A stretch of 51,722 nucleotides of DNA from JANYGM01 sp043764015 (lineage in GTDB: Bacteria; Bacteroidota; Bacteroidia; Cytophagales; Thermonemataceae), in NCBI GenBank assembly GCA_043764015.1, contig JAYUKY010000052.1, positions 1 to 51,722 on the forward strand. Reading direction: 5' to 3'. Positions 14,631 through 22,387 of the stretch are shown here, in pieces (the first letter of the stretch is position 1; every line of letters begins with the position of its first letter). Made by a program: the position numbers and the translations under genes. The notes below the pieces were generated by a model. The model did no database searches. It was not told the origin of the DNA and saw only the letters and a program-made list of their open reading frames with translations.

Positions 14631-16832
14631 ATGTCAAATCAAAAAAACAACCCCAGAGATGGTTTTGCAGGGCTAAAAGAAAATTGGAAAGATGACCTTA
14701 CATCAGGTATCTTAGTATCATTTTTGGCACTTCCGTTGTGCTTAGGTATTGCGGCAGGAGGCAAATTTCCGCCTATTACAGGCGTTTTTACAGCTATTAT
14801 TGGAGGTATGCTGGTATCTATTTTAAGTGGTAGCAAACTCACCATAAAAGGACCTGCAGCAGGGCTTATTGCTATTGTTTTGGGTGCTTTTGAAGAACTT
14901 GGCTACGAAAAAGCATTGGCAGTTATGGTTGTAGCAAGCATTATTCAGGTAGTTTTTGGGTTAGTAAAAGCAGGCAAATTGGGTGATTTCTTCCCTGTTT
15001 CTGTGGTTCACGGTATGCTAGCGGCTATTGGTGTGATAATTTTCTCTAAGCAAATTCACCCTCTTTTGGGCGTAAAACCTGTCGCAACAGAGCCATTTGC
15101 ATTACTTGCAGAAATTCCTAATAGTATTGCAAATGCTAAATGGGAAGTTGCGCTGATTGGTCTTTTGGGGCTGATTATCATTTTTGGTATGCCTTACATC
15201 AAAAATAAACTTATCAAAAAAATCCCTGCGCCAATGATTGTTTTATTGGTTGCAATACCTTTGGGAATGGTTTTTATGCTTGATAAAAAGTTTTTGGTTA
15301 ATATTCCTACCACTATTTTTGAGGGAATAATCACGCTTGACATCAAAAAAATAGGTTTTGCTTTTCCTGATTTTTCAGAGATTACAAGTCTTGCAAGTAT
15401 CAAATTTATTGCTATGTTTGCGCTTATTGGCAGTATTGAATCACTTTTGACAGTCAAAGCCATTGACGGACTTGACCCTTTCCAAAGAAAATCAGATATG
15501 AATAAAGATTTGGTAGCGGTTGGTTTAGGAAATACTTTGGCGGCTTTTATTGGCGCATCTCCAATGATTGCAGAAGTAGCTCGTAGTTCTGCAAACGTGG
15601 CAAATGGCGCAAAAACACGCTGGGCAAACTTTTTTCACGGTTTGGCATTATTGATTTTTATCTTGTTTTTGGCAAAAGTAATTGTTTTGATACCTGTGAG
15701 TGCGTTGGCGGCTATGCTTATTGCGGTGGCGTACCGTTTGGCATCTCCAAAAGAGTTTATTCATACCTACGAAATAGGCAAAGAACAATTAGTTATTTTC
15801 CTTATCACACTTATTGTAACTCTTGCTACAGACCTTCTGCTGGGAGTTTTTGCAGGGATTGTAGCGAAATTTGCAGTAGAAATTTACTTTGGTGTTAGTA
15901 TAAAACAAATATTCAAGACTGATATAGAAATAACAGAAGAACACGACAATATACGTCTTAAAATCAAAGGAGCAGCTATTTTTAGCAATTATTTGGGTAT
16001 AAAAGCACATTTGGATAAGATGCCTAAAAACAAACATCTTATTTTGGATTTTAATGATGTAAAACTTATTGACCATACTTTTATGGAAAACCTGCATCAT
16101 TTTGAACACGACCACTACAAAGGTGGGAGTTCTGTTGAAATTCAAGGTATGGAGCATCAAAACCCTATCTCTGACCACCCACTTGCTATGCGTGTGTATG
16201 ATGCAAGCTACAAAGAAAAACAGAAAACTGTGGCTTTAGATGCACGTCAGACTACTTTGCAGGAGTTTGCAGATATTTCTGATATGGGTTTCAAACCGTT
16301 AGCTATTTATGATAGTTTCAAATTTTTGGATTTTAGGTATTTCCAGGGTAAAAAAATACGTACAAGAGAGAATAGACTTATAAAAACCATTGATGACACT
16401 CGTTTTGAGTATTCAGAAATGAACATCAAAGAAACCATTAGTTTGGCAGGAAATAACTACAAAATGGGAGTCGTGGCTATCACCAACATACATCATCATT
16501 TGCCTTCTTTTGTTTTGGAGAAAGAAGTAACAATGGACAAAATTTCGCAGGCTTTGGGCTACACCGACATCAATTTTGATGCGTTTAAAGTTTTTTCTGA
16601 TGCTTATTTGCTAACAAGTGTAGAGGAAGAAGATGTTAGAAAACTTTTTACTGCTGATTTGATTACATTTTTTGAAAAATATGTAAATGTAGGTTTTACT
16701 GTACGTTCACGTGAAAGCCGTATTATTATTTTCAAAGATACAAGAGTAATGACTGTTGATGAGATAAAACTTGCTTTAGAAATAGCTATTGGAATGACAG
16801 AAATTATCAAAAAAGTAGTTGTCCTAAAATAA
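14631..16832 (+). CDS. SulP-family anion permease with STAS domain and extra C-terminal domain
   Basis: From ATG 14631 the product is 733 residues. About residues 15-420 are the SulP transport core of about 12-14 helices (LPLCLGIAAGGKFPPITG, LTIKGPAAGLIAIVLGAF, GLGNTLAAFIGASPMIAEVARS). About 430-525 form a cytoplasmic STAS domain (HLILDFNDVKLIDHTFMENL). About 525-733 hold an unusual extension I do not recognise, ending VDEIKLALEIAIGMTEIIKKV. Bacterial SulP proteins carry sulfate, bicarbonate, dicarboxylates or other anions; the substrate is not decided by sequence. It follows the hyf-like genes on the same strand and is closed by a hairpin, so it is plausibly a functional part of that system. 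The longer frame from 14517 is rejected as repeat sequence. Confidence 0.88.
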   Translation: MSNQKNNPRDGFAGLKENWKDDLTSGILVSFLALPLCLGIAAGGKFPPITGVFTAIIGGMLVSILSGSKLTIKGPAAGLIAIVLGAFEELGYEKALAVMVVASIIQVVFGLVKAGKLGDFFPVSVVHGMLAAIGVIIFSKQIHPLLGVKPVATEPFALLAEIPNSIANAKWEVALIGLLGLIIIFGMPYIKNKLIKKIPAPMIVLLVAIPLGMVFMLDKKFLVNIPTTIFEGIITLDIKKIGFAFPDFSEITSLASIKFIAMFALIGSIESLLTVKAIDGLDPFQRKSDMNKDLVAVGLGNTLAAFIGASPMIAEVARSSANVANGAKTRWANFFHGLALLIFILFLAKVIVLIPVSALAAMLIAVAYRLASPKEFIHTYEIGKEQLVIFLITLIVTLATDLLLGVFAGIVAKFAVEIYFGVSIKQIFKTDIEITEEHDNIRLKIKGAAIFSNYLGIKAHLDKMPKNKHLILDFNDVKLIDHTFMENLHHFEHDHYKGGSSVEIQGMEHQNPISDHPLAMRVYDASYKEKQKTVALDARQTTLQEFADISDMGFKPLAIYDSFKFLDFRYFQGKKIRTRENRLIKTIDDTRFEYSEMNIKETISLAGNNYKMGVVAITNIHHHLPSFVLEKEVTMDKISQALGYTDINFDAFKVFSDAYLLTSVEEEDVRKLFTADLITFFEKYVNVGFTVRSRESRIIIFKDTRVMTVDEIKLALEIAIGMTEIIKKVVVLK

Positions 16833-16858
16833 TACATCATAAAAATAACATTTGTGTA

Positions 16859-16891
16859 AACAATCCTTTCCAAAATTTGGAAAGGATTGTT
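16859..16891. terminator. Strong hairpin ending the hyf/sulP run
   Basis: A near-perfect 33-base palindrome, AACAATCCTTTCCAAA with TTTGGAAAGGATTGTT, lies between sulP and the convergent STAS-like gene. No long T-run follows, so it may work as a processing or bidirectional stop. The CTTTCCAAA/TTTGGAAAG core is shared with the terminators at 20939 and 35967. Confidence 0.65.
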
Positions 16892-16905
16892 AGTGATACA
16901 TATTT

Positions 16906-17295
16906 TTAGTTTTCTAATTGTACTTTTATCCACGCTTGTGCTTCTCGTTGGTCACTGCACACTAAATAAGGTACAGGTTGTTTCTGAAAGGCAAAAATAG
17001 CTTTCAACACATTTCTGATAATGATATTTGGGATAATATAAGCCGTGCCTTTGCAAAAATCTTTCATCATTTGCTCATTATCTTTGAGCCATTGTGCCTG
17101 CATTTGTTGGTAAGCTATGCCTGGAAAAACGGCGTTGGTTGCATCAAAAATAATAGCTAAATTATTTTTATGGTCGTAACTTTGCCTAACTTCTTCAAGA
17201 TAGGCAGGGAAATTATCATCTTTGGCATCATTTCCCGTAAAAGTAACTTGAATGATAGGAAAAGCACTTTTGTCTATTTCTGCGTATTTGTCCAT
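16906..17295 (-). CDS. Small STAS/SpoIIAA-like protein
   Basis: A 129-residue cytoplasmic protein with an alternating alpha/beta pattern. It shows FPIIQVTFTG, then NLAIIFDATNAVFPGIAYQQM and AYIIPNIIIRNVLKAIFAFQKQPVPYLVCSDQREAQAWI. This resembles the STAS/SpoIIAA-like fold found as single-domain proteins in Bacteroidota. It is convergent with sulP, which also carries a STAS domain, so it might be a regulatory partner, but that is speculation. No catalytic motif was seen. Confidence 0.6.
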   Translation of the reverse strand: MDKYAEIDKSAFPIIQVTFTGNDAKDDNFPAYLEEVRQSYDHKNNLAIIFDATNAVFPGIAYQQMQAQWLKDNEQMMKDFCKGTAYIIPNIIIRNVLKAIFAFQKQPVPYLVCSDQREAQAWIKVQLEN

Positions 17296-17620
17296 TGCTT
17301 TGTATTTTGTTGATACCCTATTTTTTAAACTGACATTTTGAAATAAAGTTTTAAAATCTGCTTTGAATTGTTAAATTTATTTACTTACATAAAAGTGACT
17401 AAAACCGTTTTTTTAGACTTTCTGGCACGATTTTTATACAAAATAGGAAGTAACTTTAATACACTAAAAAAGTTTTTTTTAATAAAATTTTTTTTTTCAG
17501 TTTTTTTTCCTTAAAATTGTACCTACTAATTAAAATTTAGTGCCTAAATAAAAAACAACAGATTTAAGTATCAAAAGATAGTATCAAAAGAAAAGTGTCA
17601 TTGTTAAACACAACCGTATT
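17296..17620. other. 325-base gene-free stretch before the first GldJ paralogue
   Basis: Very AT-rich, with poly-A and poly-T runs. I see no exact TANNTTTG element, hairpin or repeat. It must hold the promoters of the divergent STAS-like and GldJ-like genes and a long leader for the latter. Confidence 0.5.
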
Positions 17621-18994
17621 ATGAATAAAAGTATGCGCATAATCAAATACGCACTCCTACTTACCATAGGAATTAGCCTACTAGGAGCTTGTAAGAAAAA
17701 AACACAAGACTCTTCTTCATTCCAAATGCAAACGCAATCTAGTACAAATGCGCATCAAAAGGGAATGTTTAGCCAAGCAACAGGTATTCCTTATAACTTG
17801 GGAGATACATCTGGTGTGACGAGTTTTGCAGTAAGAGAATATTTGGGGCAACCTGATGGTCCTAATCTTGTATTTATTGAAGGTGGACGTTTTATTATGG
17901 GTTCTGGTGAAGAAGATGTTGTTTACACTCGTGATAACCGTGAGCGTACTGTCAGTGTTCAGTCTTTTTATATGGATAGAACAGAAGTCAAAAACATTGA
18001 TTGGTTAGAATTTTTGAATTATTATTCTAAGCCAGCAAACGCTGCGGCTATTCCTGATAGTTTGAAATTCAAACAATTATTACCTGATACTACTGTTTGG
18101 GCAAGTGAGACTGCTTTTAACGACTCTTATGTAATTAACTACTTACGTTACCCTGGTTTCCGTATGTTCCCTGTAGTTGGTGTTTCTTGGATACAAGCAC
18201 AAGCTTTTTGCAAATGGCGTACAAAAGCCGCTAATGATTATCTTTTTGCAGAAGCTAAGAAAAAAGATAAAAACGGTAAACTTGTTGAATACAAAGACTT
18301 GAAAGAAGCACCATTAGAAAGTGGTGTGGTACTTCCAAACTATCGTCTTCCAACAGAAGCAGAGTGGGAATATGCTGCAAAAGGTATGATTGAAACACAA
18401 TATGATGATGAAAATCAATCCAACGGTCGTGTATATCCTTGGGACGGACACGCTCTAAGAAATCCTTATGGCAAGCAAATGGGTACATTTTTAGCTAACT
18501 TTAAGCGTGGACGTGGTGATTATGCTGGTATTGCAGGTAAGCAAAATGATGGTGCACTTATTACAGAATATGTTTATAATTATCCTACAAATGGTTTCAA
18601 TTTGTATAATATGGCTGGAAATGTGAATGAGTGGGTAGAAGATGTTTACAGACCTCTTTCACACGAAGATATGAGTGATTTGAATCCTGTAAGAAGACAA
18701 CAATTAGATAGTACAAAACTGAAATCTGACCCTAATAAGTCTGTTTATGCTGATAATAAAGCACCTTATAATACAATAGATAAAGTTGTTATGTCACTTG
18801 TTGATGATAATGCCCGAGTATTTAAAGGTGGCTCTTGGAAAGATGTTGCTTACTGGTTGGCACCTGGTACAAGAAGATTTTTAGATAAAAATAGAAGTAC
18901 AGATAACTTAGGCTTCCGTTGCGCTATGATTCTTGCTGGTGAAAGATCTGGTGAAAAGCGTAGGGCTAACAGAGGTGGAAAACAAGGAAGATAG
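17621..18994 (+). CDS. gldJ: GldJ-like gliding motility lipoprotein, paralogue 1 (short form)
   Basis: A 457-residue lipoprotein: signal peptide and lipobox (LLGAC, Cys about residue 24), then a formylglycine-generating-enzyme-like (FGE-sulfatase) domain at about residues 80-440. Marks are FIEGGRFIMGSGEEDV, SFYMDRTEV, YPGFRMFPVVGVSWIQAQAFCKWR, RLPTEAEWEYAAKG, YNMAGNVNEWVEDVY and FKGGSWKD...GFRCAM. The LPDTTVW and NYLRYPGF segments point to GldJ rather than GldK. GldJ is needed for gliding and type IX secretion. The protein ends soon after the domain (RRANRGGKQGR). It is followed by an intrinsic terminator and then by a longer paralogue. Confidence 0.8.
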   Translation: MNKSMRIIKYALLLTIGISLLGACKKKTQDSSSFQMQTQSSTNAHQKGMFSQATGIPYNLGDTSGVTSFAVREYLGQPDGPNLVFIEGGRFIMGSGEEDVVYTRDNRERTVSVQSFYMDRTEVKNIDWLEFLNYYSKPANAAAIPDSLKFKQLLPDTTVWASETAFNDSYVINYLRYPGFRMFPVVGVSWIQAQAFCKWRTKAANDYLFAEAKKKDKNGKLVEYKDLKEAPLESGVVLPNYRLPTEAEWEYAAKGMIETQYDDENQSNGRVYPWDGHALRNPYGKQMGTFLANFKRGRGDYAGIAGKQNDGALITEYVYNYPTNGFNLYNMAGNVNEWVEDVYRPLSHEDMSDLNPVRRQQLDSTKLKSDPNKSVYADNKAPYNTIDKVVMSLVDDNARVFKGGSWKDVAYWLAPGTRRFLDKNRSTDNLGFRCAMILAGERSGEKRRANRGGKQGR

Positions 18995-19023
18995 TTTTAA
19001 ATAAACTCTGATACATACTAAAT

Positions 19024-19055
19024 AAAAAAGGCTTTGCAGTTTCAAAGCCTTTTTT
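19024..19055 (+). terminator. Intrinsic terminator between the GldJ paralogues
   Basis: AAAAAAGGCTTTG pairs with CAAAGCCTTTTTT around a 6-base loop, with a T-run on the 3' arm. The two gldJ-like genes are therefore probably transcribed separately. Confidence 0.88.
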
Positions 19056-19132
19056 ATTTAAGAAATAATTAGAAAAATAAATTTCCTAAGGTTTTTTCGT
19101 AAAAAAGTATTATTTTGCGGTTGCTTTAACCT

Positions 19133-20920
19133 ATGAACAAAAAATTTCTTACATATTTATTTACTTTACTGTTATTTAGTAGTATTGTTAGTGGTTTGCT
19201 TTCGTCTTGTGGAATGTTTAAGAAAAAAGACAGAGACAAACAAACTGCTGAAGATGCTACTGCGGGTGGTGTAAGTGGTACAACAAGTGGTAATGCCAAC
19301 AATGGTGTTAGCACTGCTACTGGCGTTCCTTATAATGACACTACAAGTGTAAACAGTTTTACTGTAAAGGACTTTGAAGGGCAAATTGCAGGTCCTAATC
19401 TTGTTTACATTGAAGGTGGTTCTTTTGTAATGGGTATGCTAGAAGAAGATGTTATCAATGCGTCGCATAGCCAGCTCACGAGAGTTTTTGTGCCTTCTTT
19501 TTATATGGATAGAACAGAAGTTGCTAATATTCACTGGTTAGAATTTATGAATTTTTATGATAAAAACCGTGAACAAATTCCTCAAAATCTTACTTATCAA
19601 GAATATTATCAAGAAGTTTTAATGCCTGATACGCTTGTATGGGCAAGTGACGCATCTTTTAATGATTCTTATATTACTAATTACCTAAGACACCCAGGTT
19701 TTAGGCTCTATCCTGTTGTAGGCGTGTCGTGGGAGCAAGCACAAGAGTTTTGTAAGTGGCGGACTTCTACTATTAACAAGTTTTTGGAAGGCGGTGGACA
19801 ACGAAGAGTTACAGGACTGCGTAGAAATGGCAAAATTGATACAGATATAAAAGTAATAAATCCTACAAAAACTTACACTGATACTATTGTTTTACCTGAT
19901 TATAGGCTTCCAACAGAAGCTGAATGGGAATATGCTGCCAAAGCTATGGTAGCTATTGAATATGAAACAACTAAAAAAGAAAAAACAAGAATTTATCCTT
20001 GGGACGGACGTGCTATGCGCAACCCCTACAAGAAAAATATGGGTAAGTTTTTAGCTAACTTTAAGCGTGGACGTGGTGATTATGCAGGTATTGCAGGAAG
20101 ACAAAATGATGGTGCAATGCTTACAGAGTGGATTTATGCTTATCCACCTAATGACTTTGGGCTTTATAATATGGCTGGTAATGTCAATGAATGGGTAGAA
20201 AGTGCATACGCAGTAGAAGATTTTGAAGCCTATGATGATTTGCAACTCGTAAAACGTGCTAATGCCTATAGTGATACTTCTTTTAGAACTAAAATGCTTC
20301 CCAATCAGTTGTATTCTTCAACTGTTGCCAAAGACAGTACCAAAGACATTAAAAGAAAGCCTTTTGCTATCAGAGATAGTACCAGTATCAATATTGATAA
20401 TTTATTATCTTTTCCTAGTTCCTTTGTACACTCTATTTATGAACGTAACGAAAATGCAAGAAAAAGATACAAAGTTTATAAGGGCGGTTCGTGGAAAGAT
20501 ATTGCTTATTGGCTTGCACCTGGCGCACGAAGATACCTAATTGCAGAGAAAAGCACTTCAACCATTGGTTTTCGTTGTGCTATGACACTTGGAGGTAAAA
20601 AGAAAAAAGAAGTCGGAGTAAATGATGATTTGCAAAACCTTGTTCCTGTAAGTAAAGGGAAAATTATTAAAAAGAAAACACCAAAAGTAAAAAAAGTAAA
20701 ACCTAAAAAAGAAAATAAAGCAACAGATGAGACAATAATTGTTCAGCCTGATGATGCAAAAGATAAAAAGAGCAAAGATAAACCCGTAAAAGAAGACAAA
20801 ATCAAAGAAAGCCCTAAGAATACACCAAAAGAAGAAAAAAAGAAAAAAAAATCTAAAAAAGATAAAAATAAAGATAAGCCAAAAGAAGAGAAAGAAAAAG
20901 AAGATGAAGGCGGATTCTAA
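19133..20920 (+). CDS. gldJ: GldJ-like gliding motility lipoprotein, paralogue 2 with lysine-rich tail
   Basis: A 595-residue paralogue of the preceding gene. It has a lipobox (LLSSC), a Gly/Thr/Asn linker, and an FGE-sulfatase domain at about residues 85-485 (YIEGGSFVMGMLEEDV, SFYMDRTEV, YPVVGVSWEQAQEFCKWR, RLPTEAEWEYAAKA, YNMAGNVNEWVESAY, YKGGSWKD). The last ~110 residues are extraordinarily rich in K, E and D (runs such as EEKKKKKSKKDKNKDKPKEE) with no hydrophobic core. The tail should be disordered and periplasmic. It may bind peptidoglycan, another Gld protein or nucleic acid; none of this is shown. The length is closer to known GldJ, so this may be the working copy. Confidence 0.82.
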   Translation: MNKKFLTYLFTLLLFSSIVSGLLSSCGMFKKKDRDKQTAEDATAGGVSGTTSGNANNGVSTATGVPYNDTTSVNSFTVKDFEGQIAGPNLVYIEGGSFVMGMLEEDVINASHSQLTRVFVPSFYMDRTEVANIHWLEFMNFYDKNREQIPQNLTYQEYYQEVLMPDTLVWASDASFNDSYITNYLRHPGFRLYPVVGVSWEQAQEFCKWRTSTINKFLEGGGQRRVTGLRRNGKIDTDIKVINPTKTYTDTIVLPDYRLPTEAEWEYAAKAMVAIEYETTKKEKTRIYPWDGRAMRNPYKKNMGKFLANFKRGRGDYAGIAGRQNDGAMLTEWIYAYPPNDFGLYNMAGNVNEWVESAYAVEDFEAYDDLQLVKRANAYSDTSFRTKMLPNQLYSSTVAKDSTKDIKRKPFAIRDSTSINIDNLLSFPSSFVHSIYERNENARKRYKVYKGGSWKDIAYWLAPGARRYLIAEKSTSTIGFRCAMTLGGKKKKEVGVNDDLQNLVPVSKGKIIKKKTPKVKKVKPKKENKATDETIIVQPDDAKDKKSKDKPVKEDKIKESPKNTPKEEKKKKKSKKDKNKDKPKEEKEKEDEGGF

Positions 20921-20938
20921 GTAAATGTTAGCAACAAA

Positions 20939-20970
20939 AAAGCTTTTCCAAAATTTGGGAAAGCTTTTTT
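20939..20970 (+). terminator. Intrinsic terminator after the second GldJ gene
   Basis: AAAGCTTTTCCAAA pairs with TTTGGGAAAGCTTT, followed by Ts. Its loop region shares the TTTCCAAAATTTGG core with other hairpins in the window. Confidence 0.88.
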
Positions 20971-21087
20971 TGCTATAATTTGCATCTATTTACGTGATAT
21001 TTTGAATAAACAGATTGGAAGTAACTACATTATAAAATTGCATTATACGAAAAGGTTTCTATTTTTTGGCAATTTTATTAACAACTT

Positions 21088-21690
21088 TTAATCATAATTT
21101 ATTCTACTCAAAATACTGCGCCCAAGCGTGATTTCGTCAGTATATTCCAACTCACCGCCTACAGGTACGCCACGAGCCAATGTAGTGATTTTCAAGTTGA
21201 GTTCTTTGAGTTTTTTGGTGATGTAAAAAGCGGTTGTGTCGCCTTCCATAGTGGGAGAAACCGCCAAAATAACCTCTTTTACCTCTAATTCTTTGATACG
21301 TTCTGTGATGCTGTCAAGATGCAAATCTTCTGGCGCAATGCCGTCCATAGGCGAGATAAGTCCGCCCAAAACGTGATAAACACCACGAAATTGTGCCGTA
21401 TTTTCAATAGCAAAAATGTCTTTAAAACTCTCTACAATACACAGAATACTACTATCACGACTTTTGCTGGCACAAATACTGCATATTTCGTCATCAGAAA
21501 TATTGTAGCATTTCTTGCAATATTTGATTTCTTTTCGTAGGGTTTGCAAGGCAACACAAAGATTTTCTGTGCTTTTTTCTTCTTGTTTGAGAAGGTATAA
21601 AATAACTCGTAATGCAGATTTTTTGCCAATTCCAGGAAGTTTTGAAACTTCATTTACTGCATTTTCTATGAGTTTTGAAGGAAAATTCAT
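21088..21690 (-). CDS. recR: Recombination protein RecR
   Basis: From ATG at 21690 the product is 200 residues, the usual RecR length. It has an N-terminal helix-hairpin-helix (LPGIGKKSALRVILYLL), a zinc finger of four cysteines (CKKCYN...CSIC, residues about 57-72), and a Toprim domain (LCIVESFKDIFAIE, HVLGGLISPMDGI). The C-terminal segment is TTLARGVPVGGELEYTDEITLGRSI. RecR works with RecF/RecO in loading RecA on gapped DNA. The longer frame to 21726 reads into a repeat and is rejected. No dnaX or ybaB is adjacent; dnaX is 25 kb away. Confidence 0.95.
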   Translation of the reverse strand: MNFPSKLIENAVNEVSKLPGIGKKSALRVILYLLKQEEKSTENLCVALQTLRKEIKYCKKCYNISDDEICSICASKSRDSSILCIVESFKDIFAIENTAQFRGVYHVLGGLISPMDGIAPEDLHLDSITERIKELEVKEVILAVSPTMEGDTTAFYITKKLKELNLKITTLARGVPVGGELEYTDEITLGRSILSRINYD

Positions 21691-21710
21691 TTTAAAAAGT
21701 TGTGAGTTGT

Positions 21711-21788
21711 AGCCCCTAAATCCCAAGCGTAGCGCAAGGGGACTTTAATACAAAGTAGCTGTATTGTTCCCCTTTGGGGTTAGGGGCT
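21711..21788. repeat. Palindromic repeat upstream of recR
   Basis: The ends AGCCCCTAA and TTAGGGGCT are inverted, with inner CCCCTTTGGGG. The GGTTAGGGG end word also occurs in the elements inside mutY and the glycosyltransferase gene, so they may be related. Confidence 0.7.
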
Positions 21789-21800
21789 TTTACTTAAAAT

Positions 21801-22253
21801 TTATTCTTTCAAATCTAACCTTTTTTTGATGTATTCAAGCATTTTCTCCTCGTCATCACTTATGCCTGCAGAGGCTTCCGCAAACAGATAAACAGTATCA
21901 ATAATAGCTTCTTTTTGGTCTGGATTATGCTCCAAATGTCCTCTAAGACCATCAAGAAAGGCATCTTGCCAGTCATCTAAGTTAAAAATCAGAAAAGCAA
22001 ACTCTTCTTTAAAGACTTTTTTGAGTTCCAAAACTTTCACATCAGCCAAACCTTCTTCCTTAAAAATATTACCCAAACTATTAGAAAGTTTATTGATATA
22101 AACTTCTTCTTCTTCATCTACAACACCATCAGCCGTTACGACCAAAATAACAGGGAAAAACTCTGCAAAAAGCACAAATTGTTCTTTAGAAATGGTTAAA
22201 TTTCTTTTCTCTTTGTAGGTGCTATAAAGGTCGTCTAAATTCTTAATTGTCAT
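21801..22253 (-). CDS. TerB-like helical protein
   Basis: From ATG at 22253 the product is 150 residues. It is an all-helical soluble protein with two acidic helix-turn motifs, VVTADGVVDEEEEVYINKLS and EASAGISDDEEKMLEYIKKRL, each in the D-G-x-x-x-x-E-E arrangement typical of TerB/TerB-like domains. TerB proteins often act in metal- or stress-linked complexes; nothing here identifies a partner. It is transcribed with recR downstream, 111 bases away with a repeat between them. The longer frame to 22307 adds residues without support. Confidence 0.65.
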   Translation of the reverse strand: MTIKNLDDLYSTYKEKRNLTISKEQFVLFAEFFPVILVVTADGVVDEEEEVYINKLSNSLGNIFKEEGLADVKVLELKKVFKEEFAFLIFNLDDWQDAFLDGLRGHLEHNPDQKEAIIDTVYLFAEASAGISDDEEKMLEYIKKRLDLKE

Positions 22254-22387
22254 AAAATTGGGCTTAAAATGCGCTAGTTTGTAGTTTTTATGTAAATATC
22301 CAAACACTAAATTAAGGTTTTTTCTTAATAAAACCTATTATTTCCTACAATTATTTTATAGAAAAACAAGAAATAATAGGACGAAAG

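Noticed and set aside
15789..16178. A 129-residue frame antisense to sulP
   Set aside because: Composition is that of a reversed coding frame and no family is visible.
21691..21726. A 12-residue N-terminal extension of RecR
   Set aside because: It reads into the repeat at 21711, and RecR proteins start at the MNFPSKLIE-type segment.
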